A stretch of 9,389 bases of DNA from Candidatus Pacearchaeota archaeon (GTDB lineage Archaea > Nanobdellota > Nanobdellia > Pacearchaeales > GW2011-AR1). The stretch is from NCBI GenBank assembly GCA_016186375.1, contig JACPLS010000012.1, positions 1 through 9,389 of the forward strand, read 5' to 3'. Every line of letters starts with the position of its first letter. Within the stretch, counting starts at the first letter, position 1. Below the pieces are notes generated by a model. It was given only the letters and a program-made list of their open reading frames with translations, was not told the DNA's origin and ran no database searches. Positions 5,567 to 9,389 of this stretch are shown here, piece by piece. The translations under genes were made by a program, and so were the position numbers.

Positions 5567-5685
5567 TGTCAAAAAGTCTTTAGAAAACCGCATCTTTTAA
5601 GGTGCGGTAACTTTTTGAGCATCCAAAAAACGAGTGCCTGTCACAAACCGCAGCTTTAAGCTGCGGTGGCACATCGTTTTTTTGA
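5567..5685 (+). repeat. Structured two-hairpin repeat, copy 2
   Basis: It has the same design as copy 1. Hairpin A: TCAAAAAGT (5569-5577) with ACTTTTTGA (5610-5618), 9-nt bulge CTTTAGAAA, inner stem ACCGCATC (5587-5594) with GGTGCGGT (5601-5608), loop TTTTAA. Linker ends ATCC. Hairpin B: AAAAAACGA (5625-5633) with TCGTTTTTT (5674-5682), GTGCC with GGCAC, bulge TGTCACAA identical to copy 1, inner stem ACCGCAGC (5647-5654) with GCTGCGGT (5660-5667), loop TTTAA. Nine stem positions differ from copy 1 with the partner base changed to match. It begins at the base after the recombinase stop codon and lies in direct orientation to copy 1. Confidence 0.9.
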
Positions 5686-5865
5686 TTTTATTTAATGCTT
5701 TTATTAGATTATTTTAAAATAATTCATTTATTGAGTAAATATTATTAAATATTATCATGATTGATATTTATTAAACATAATTTGGTTCATGCTGATTATT
5801 TTCTAAAATTTTGTAAAGCTTATAAAAAACATTAAGTTTTTATATGAGCTTTATTTGATATATAG
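5686..5865. other. AT-rich spacer with a 10-bp tandem duplication
   Basis: No gene is seen. TAAATATTAT occurs twice in direct contact (5736-5755), one helical turn each, followed by the palindrome ATCATGAT (5754-5761). TTTTTATAT near 5835-5845 is a TATA-like box about 26 bp before the ATG at 5866, and TTATAAAAAA near 5820 is a second candidate. Confidence 0.45.
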
Positions 5866-8088
5866 ATGTCTAAAAAAGAGGCGAAGGTATTGGTTTTATG
5901 GCTAATAGCATTAGTAATATTATTAGGGCTATTAATTTCATTTCCTCTATTCTTAGGTTATGCTTCACAAGGTGATCCTGAAAATGTTATTAATATTAAT
6001 TCATGTCAGAATTTGTTAACTCCAAACACAGTTTACAATCTTCTAAATGACGTTTCTGCAAACGGAACTTGTTTTAATTTAATGGCTAATAATATAATTC
6101 TTGATGGAAATGGATTCACTGTTAATTATTCTACAGTTTTGTCTGGGTATGGAATCAATAGTTCAGAGAGATCAGACGTTACAATTAGAAATATAAAAAT
6201 TGAGCAAAATAATACAAAGGGCAACGGATTAAACAGTGGTTATGCTATTTTCATTAAAGAGGGAAGCAGAATAAAAATAACTGATAATACCATTAAAACA
6301 AAGGGTAATTCAGCTAGTTTAGGAATATATTTCTATTCAACTAACTATTCATTAATAAATAATAATGTATTATCTACAGATGGAACATCCAATAACCATG
6401 GTATATTAATAGAAAAAAGCGTTTTTAATACAATATCATTAAATACAATTATAACAAATGGAACAGGAGATAATAGTGGAATAAATAATAACAATGGAAT
6501 TTATTTTTCAACTAGCTCAAATCACACTATAGTTTCTAATACAATTTCAACTCATGGAGATTCTCAAGGTAATAATTTTGGCATGCAAATAATTGGATCA
6601 AATAATTCTATAATATCAAATGTAATTTCTACAACGGGAGCGTATAGAAACTCAGGTTTATTAGTCAGCGGCGGATTTAATATACTAGATTCAAATACTA
6701 TTAATCCCTCAGGCTTAGGTGTTGATAACAAAGGTATTGATATTTCAAATTCAAATAATTCGATAATCAATAACAATTCAATATCTACAACAGGATCTAC
6801 AAATAACTATGGAATTTCTCTATCATCACGGGATTACAACAATATAATATCAAATAATATCATTTCAACGAGCGGAACTAAAGATAATCATGGTATTATC
6901 AGCATCAACTCATATTTAAACAACTTTACCTCTAATACAATATCAACGATTGGTGAAAGTAGCCACGGTTTCTTCTTCGATTGTCGCGGTAGAGGATTTC
7001 CTCTCATATCTTGTCTCAATAACAATAATCTTGCTTCCAATAATTTATTAAGCATTTCAGGTCTTGAATTAAACATATCTTCAACATATATAAATGGCAC
7101 TTATTTAATTGATCAAAATATTAAATCCTATGCAATAGGTAATTCAACAACAGAAGGTTATTTGATTTTCAGAAACACTCAATCTGGTGAAATTAAATTT
7201 ACCCAACCAATTAATGGTTCAGGAACCAATTTAAGCAACGACATCCAAATTGGAAATAATTTGGCATTAATTAACGAATCAAAAACAGGGTTAAATAAAA
7301 GTGCAAACATCACACTATATAATCTTCCAACTTCTATAGTAAATGTATCCATACTTAGAAATAATATCGTTTGCAATTTAACATCATCACCTCCATGTTA
7401 TAACTTTACAGCTTTAAATGCTGGAGAAATTAAATTTAATGTAAGTTTTGGGGGCAGATATATTCTTAATTATACTCTTCTTATACAAGCACCTAGGAAT
7501 GTTTCTAATATTTTAAATGAATCTAATATTATTATAAGAGGAATAACATATGAAATCAGTGAAGAAGAAGTTAATAGAGGCATAAGCAGTACAATAAAAT
7601 CAGAAGACAGGATAATAATCAAGTCGGGCGACCAGAGATATGAAATCAGATTTCGGATTATAAATGAAACTGCTCTTTATTTGGATGTAACTAATAATTC
7701 TGAAAGGATCATGTTCATAGGAGACAAATCTGGTTTTGATGTAAATAATGATAATATATTTGATTATGAAATCACATTATTAAGCATTGAAAACAATAAG
7801 TCTTCATTATTTATTAAAAAAGTAATAATAGGAGAATATGAAACAGCTGAAGGAGGAGTTAGCTTTGGATCTGGAACTGGGGAAGGAGAAGGAACTGGGC
7901 AAAGCAAAAAAGTAATATCTCTTAATAAAGGAAAGATATTGTACTATTTGGCAATTATATTATTATCCTTTGGAATTATAGTTGTAATATTTTTGATCAT
8001 TAGAGTATATTATAAATCTAAAAATGAAGAGAGAAAAGAATCAAGTTTATCTTCTCCGGGATCTGGAAGCCAATTTCAAGTAAAGTGA
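5866..8088 (+). CDS. Membrane-anchored right-handed beta-helix surface protein
   Basis: 740 aa. Residues about 8-32 are a hydrophobic signal/anchor segment. From about 45 (INSCQNLLTPNTVYNLLND) the NosD-like pattern begins: C47 and C70-type cysteines around NGTCFNLMANNIILDGNGFTVNYS, then many parallel beta-helix coils of about 30-35 residues with the recurring phrase SNTISTxGxxxNxGI (for example around 225, 255, 305, 330, 360). Residues about 480-660 form a different beta domain with an Asp/Asn-rich FDVNNDNIFDYEI that resembles a calcium loop. A Ser/Gly-rich linker leads to a C-terminal membrane helix (about 691-712) and a basic tail. Asn-X-Ser/Thr sites are abundant, as expected of a glycosylated cell-surface protein. 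Attachment or polysaccharide binding is likely; enzyme activity cannot be shown. The start fits a leaderless promoter. It lies just outside the repeat-bounded interval. Confidence 0.88.
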   Translation: MSKKEAKVLVLWLIALVILLGLLISFPLFLGYASQGDPENVININSCQNLLTPNTVYNLLNDVSANGTCFNLMANNIILDGNGFTVNYSTVLSGYGINSSERSDVTIRNIKIEQNNTKGNGLNSGYAIFIKEGSRIKITDNTIKTKGNSASLGIYFYSTNYSLINNNVLSTDGTSNNHGILIEKSVFNTISLNTIITNGTGDNSGINNNNGIYFSTSSNHTIVSNTISTHGDSQGNNFGMQIIGSNNSIISNVISTTGAYRNSGLLVSGGFNILDSNTINPSGLGVDNKGIDISNSNNSIINNNSISTTGSTNNYGISLSSRDYNNIISNNIISTSGTKDNHGIISINSYLNNFTSNTISTIGESSHGFFFDCRGRGFPLISCLNNNNLASNNLLSISGLELNISSTYINGTYLIDQNIKSYAIGNSTTEGYLIFRNTQSGEIKFTQPINGSGTNLSNDIQIGNNLALINESKTGLNKSANITLYNLPTSIVNVSILRNNIVCNLTSSPPCYNFTALNAGEIKFNVSFGGRYILNYTLLIQAPRNVSNILNESNIIIRGITYEISEEEVNRGISSTIKSEDRIIIKSGDQRYEIRFRIINETALYLDVTNNSERIMFIGDKSGFDVNNDNIFDYEITLLSIENNKSSLFIKKVIIGEYETAEGGVSFGSGTGEGEGTGQSKKVISLNKGKILYYLAIILLSFGIIVVIFLIIRVYYKSKNEERKESSLSSPGSGSQFQVK

Positions 8089-8218
8089 TTTTCAATATTT
8101 ATAACCCTCTTGATTTTAAGCATCGAATATTAAAATATTGAATAAATGAGAATAATATCTTAACAAATAGACAATCCTTTTTGGAAAGTTTTAATTATTT
8201 AAAAATAAATTAATAAGA
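8089..8218. other. Very AT-rich spacer after the surface-protein gene
   Basis: From 8101 to 8260 only about 18% of bases are G or C. Short T tracts after 8088 could end the surface-protein transcript. I see no gene and no further structure. Confidence 0.5.
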
Positions 8219-8252
8219 TATAACTATATAATGGTAAGATAGTTATAAAAAT
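8219..8252 (+). promoter_or_regulatory. Promoter of the ncRNA candidate, with 9-bp dyad
   Basis: TTATAAAAAT (8243-8252) is a good TATA-like box about 25 bp before the GC-rich block that starts near 8270. TATAACTAT (8219-8227) and ATAGTTATA (8239-8247) are perfect inverted repeats with centres 20 bp apart, and the second arm overlaps the TATA box, as an operator would. Confidence 0.55.
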
Positions 8253-8269
8253 AATGATTTCTTTTTTAT

Positions 8270-8500
8270 ATGGCTGGAAAGGATAGTTCGGTTATCCTGG
8301 AAAGGATGCGACTAAACAGCCTATACACCATGTTCAGCCATTAATTTGAGGAATGGACTATAACTCCTCAAGCGAAACCTGCGTGATGCAAGCAATGTTT
8401 TGACGCGAAAAAGATAACCGCTAAAACGTACTGGAAGGTTAAGATTGATGCCAGTGGATGTTTGCGGCACTATTTCACCGAGTCCATTATTCCAGCGCTC
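8270..8500 (+). ncRNA. Structured non-coding RNA candidate, about 230 nt
   Basis: G+C is about 44% against about 18% just upstream, a known mark of RNA genes in AT-rich archaea, and no sense frame of useful length exists. Predicted pairings form a coherent molecule: a closing stem GCTGGAA (8273-8279) with TTCCAGC (8490-8496); hairpin AGGATA/TATCCT around a TTCG-containing loop; TTGAGGA/TCCTCAA hairpin (about 8347-8371) whose loop includes AATGGACT (8352-8359), which is complementary to AGTCCATT (8481-8488), as a pseudoknot or alternative helix; and a long 3' arm of CCGC with GCGG enclosing ACTGG/CCAGT (about 8428-8466). ATGGCTG can alternatively pair with CAGCCAT near 8335. A TATA box is correctly placed. 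I could not match RNase P, SRP, 5S or tmRNA motifs; a divergent RNase P or SRP RNA, or the structured leader of the next gene, remain possible. Confidence 0.62.
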
Positions 8501-8512
8501 GATCAGAGAAAT

Positions 8513-8668
8513 ATGGCAAGGAAAAATAAAAAAAGAGTAAAAAAGAAACTAGGGAGAAAAGGGAGTAAAAAAGGGAAAGCTTCTAAAATTAGAAAGATTA
8601 AGACTTGGCTAAATTCTCGTAGGAAATCAGTAGGAAAGAAAAAAGGTTCTAAAATAAAGAAGAAATAG
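8513..8668 (+). CDS. Very lysine-rich small protein, 51 aa
   Basis: From ATG 8513 the product is MARKNKKRVKKKLGRKGSKK and onward, ending GSKIKKK. It has 21 Lys and 6 Arg in 51 residues, with only one aromatic residue (W32) and almost no acid. The short runs around GxK and SxK resemble histone H1 tails and basic extensions of ribosomal proteins, so binding to DNA or RNA is the obvious inference. A TTG 17 codons upstream would extend it into the RNA candidate, but the added residues are of a different kind and 8513 is preferred. It begins 12 bp after the likely RNA 3' end, without a clear ribosome binding site, so it may be translated from the same transcript. The low-complexity sequence gives no homology handle. 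Confidence 0.6.
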   Translation: MARKNKKRVKKKLGRKGSKKGKASKIRKIKTWLNSRRKSVGKKKGSKIKKK

Positions 8669-8744
8669 TATTCTAAGAAGGGAATGCTTGGCTAGACTAA
8701 AGTTTTAATATAAAAAAATTATTTTGATATGAAATTAAAAATAT
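8669..8744. terminator. Convergent 3' ends between basic protein and PAS gene
   Basis: This 76-bp AT-rich gap separates genes that point towards each other. AAGTTTTAATATAAAAAAATTATTTTG provides T-rich or A-rich tracts on both strands, suited to termination from either side. No other structure is seen. Confidence 0.35.
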
Positions 8745-9125
8745 TTATTTCATAAACCTAGTAACATCAAATCTTACTGAAAGATACCTAATGGGCTTGT
8801 TCTTATTATTCAAAATAGGAATAATAGAAGTGTCAAGCCATATTTCATCTCCATCTTTAGTAATATCTTCTATTATTCCCCTCCATATCTTTCCTTTTGA
8901 GATTGTATCGTAAAGATCCTTAAAGAATTCAGAAGTATGTTTTTTAGAATTCAATAATCTATGATTTTTCCCTATTATCTCTTTTTTTGAATAACCAAAA
9001 CTTTTCACAAATTCATCATTCACTAACAGAATATTTCCATTAATATCTGTTTCGCTAATGATTGCTGATTTTAACAATGCATTGTATCTAGCTCCCACTA
9101 AATTTCCCTCTCTTATTTCTTTCAT
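8745..9125 (-). CDS. Stand-alone PAS/PAC sensor domain protein
   Basis: 126 aa, nearly all one PAS domain with its PAC extension. The order is typical: IISETDINGNILLVNDEFVKSFGYSKKEIIGKNHRLLNS (about 22-60), HTSEFFKDLYDTISKGKIWRGIIEDITKDGDEIWLDTSIIPILN (about 63-106), then PIRYLSVRFDVTRF (112-125). The HRLLNSxxHxxEFFxDLxxTIxxGKxW phrase is the version commonly found in front of bacterial and archaeal histidine kinases and chemoreceptors that sense redox state or oxygen. Here no kinase, receptor or DNA-binding part follows, so it must act through a partner, by dimerising or binding a cofactor. No partner gene is in view. It is convergent with the basic protein. A TATA-like TTTTAAATC about 25 bp upstream fits a leaderless start. 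Confidence 0.9.
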   Translation of the reverse strand: MKEIREGNLVGARYNALLKSAIISETDINGNILLVNDEFVKSFGYSKKEIIGKNHRLLNSKKHTSEFFKDLYDTISKGKIWRGIIEDITKDGDEIWLDTSIIPILNNKNKPIRYLSVRFDVTRFMK

Positions 9126-9256
9126 AATTTTAATTATGTCTTTCCAGATTTAAAATCGAGTTGTATAAAAAATACACCAAATATATTATAGCTTTCTTAG
9201 ATTACTCCTATTCTGACAATAGCCAAATTATTACAGCTTTAATCATAATTATGTGT
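9126..9256. other. Intergenic region with PAS-gene promoter
   Basis: GATTTTAAATC (about 9146-9156) is a minus-strand TATA-like box about 25 bp before the PAS start, and TTTTTTATAC further up is a second candidate. The rest is AT-rich with no gene. An abrupt change to G+C-rich sequence occurs at about 9256, the likely border of a mobile element. Confidence 0.4.
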
Positions 9257-9313
9257 GACGTCCTCTGGGGCTTGAAAGCCCCAGCTTCCCGCGCGGTGAC
9301 GCGCACAAACGTC
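9257..9313 (-). mobile_element. GC-rich hairpin end of a probable IS200/IS605-type element
   Basis: Two hairpins follow the transposase stop codon: GCGCG (9291-9295) with CGCGC (9300-9304) around a GTGA loop, and CTGGGGC (9265-9271) with GCCCCAG (9278-9284), which can extend by two more pairs. GACGT (9257-9261) and ACGTC (9309-9313) can close the whole. About 60% of the bases are G or C against roughly 25-30% nearby. Imperfect hairpins just past the transposase gene are the usual subterminal signal of this family. The exact element border is not shown. Confidence 0.5.
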
Positions 9314-9389
9314 TACTTAATTATCCAAACTGTTCCGTGATGCGCGTCTTGATTTCGCACATAGTCATTAGCTCTTTCAACGCTGATAA
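9313..9389 (-). CDS. 3' end of probable Y1 transposase (TnpA, IS200/IS605-like), partial
   Basis: Read leftward from the window edge, one frame gives ISVERANDYVRNQDAHHG followed by TVWIIK and a TAG at 9315-9313. The phrase YVRNQxxHH preceded by SV is like the C-terminal helix of Y1 (HUH) transposases, where a Tyr is the DNA-cleaving nucleophile and the Gln three residues on helps bind the metal ion; the Tyr codon is at 9363-9361. Codons are richer in G and C than in neighbouring genes, which suggests recent transfer. Another frame is open for 22 codons (ending EQFG at about 9321) but looks less like a known protein. With only 24 residues visible the family call is moderate. Confidence 0.5.
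   Translation of the reverse strand, partial: ISVERANDYVRNQDAHHGTVWIIK

Noticed and set aside
641..5685. Repeats as classical integron attC sites
   Set aside because: The general idea fits (folded site next to a tyrosine recombinase), but the GTTRRRY-type core is absent, there are two hairpins rather than one, and the recombinase lacks a visible IntI-type insertion before its second catalytic box.
641..5685. CRISPR array
   Set aside because: There are only two copies, 4.9 kb apart, and no cas-like gene.
5736..5755. Tandem TAAATATTAT duplication as a replication origin or regulator site
   Set aside because: Only two 10-bp AT-only units; no origin-type repeats or initiator gene nearby.
338..8145. 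Identical 16-mer TTAAAATATTGAATAA at 338-353 and 8130-8145
   Set aside because: Composed almost wholly of A and T in very AT-rich spacers; no flanking similarity, so chance is the best explanation.
8345..8480. Resemblance to 23S rRNA (CTATAAC...TCCTCAAG, then CTGGAAGGTTAA)
   Set aside because: Short fragments look like parts of domain IV, but they occur in the wrong order and the sequence between does not align.
8321..8545. Open frame antisense to the ncRNA candidate (about 66 codons)
   Set aside because: It has no good start codon, is partly antisense to the lysine-rich gene and has no recognisable protein features; structure on the + strand explains the region better.

Overview
The window looks like a piece of an AT-rich archaeal genome, most likely a small-genome DPANN-type lineage (Woesearchaeota/Pacearchaeota-like). 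This is inference. The support is a tRNA-Leu with an intron in a bulge-helix-bulge splice context and no encoded CCA, TATA-type boxes about 25 bp upstream of several start codons (leaderless first genes), Shine-Dalgarno sites only in front of genes inside operons, an archaeal XerA-type recombinase and a long beta-helix surface protein with N- and C-terminal membrane segments. Most of the coding genes match nothing I can name.

Layout. 1-111 is the tail of a + strand gene. 148-283 (-) is tRNA-Leu(UAA) with a 52-nt intron. 429-608 (+) is a tiny two-helix membrane protein. 641-760 is the first copy of a structured two-hairpin repeat. 799-2326 (-) holds three genes in one direction: an HTH plus PLD-like (TrmB-like) regulator, a 53-aa protein and a 156-aa protein. 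Divergently, 2431-4206 (+) is a tightly packed three-gene operon of unknown function, followed by a separately promoted 136-aa gene (4276-4686) and a XerA-type tyrosine recombinase (4751-5566). The second copy of the structured repeat starts one base after the recombinase stop codon (5567-5685). Then come a 740-aa parallel beta-helix surface protein (5866-8088), a GC-rich structured non-coding RNA candidate (about 8270-8500), a very lysine-rich 51-aa protein (8513-8668), a stand-alone PAS protein on the minus strand (8745-9125), and at the right edge the tail of a probable Y1 (IS200/IS605-type) transposase with GC-rich end hairpins.

How it may fit together. The most striking signal is the pair of direct repeats 4,926 bp apart. 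Both fold into the same pair of hairpins with the same asymmetric 5' bulges, and they differ by nine compensatory base-pair changes and no disrupting change in a stem. They enclose the regulator, the unknown operon and the recombinase, so 641-5685 is a candidate integrative or cassette-like element, or a locus carrying two copies of an unrecognised structured RNA. The divergent promoter region between the regulator and the unknown operon is full of TTGT/ACAA half-sites, consistent with local regulation by the HTH-PLD protein. The functions of the operon proteins cannot be read from the sequence.
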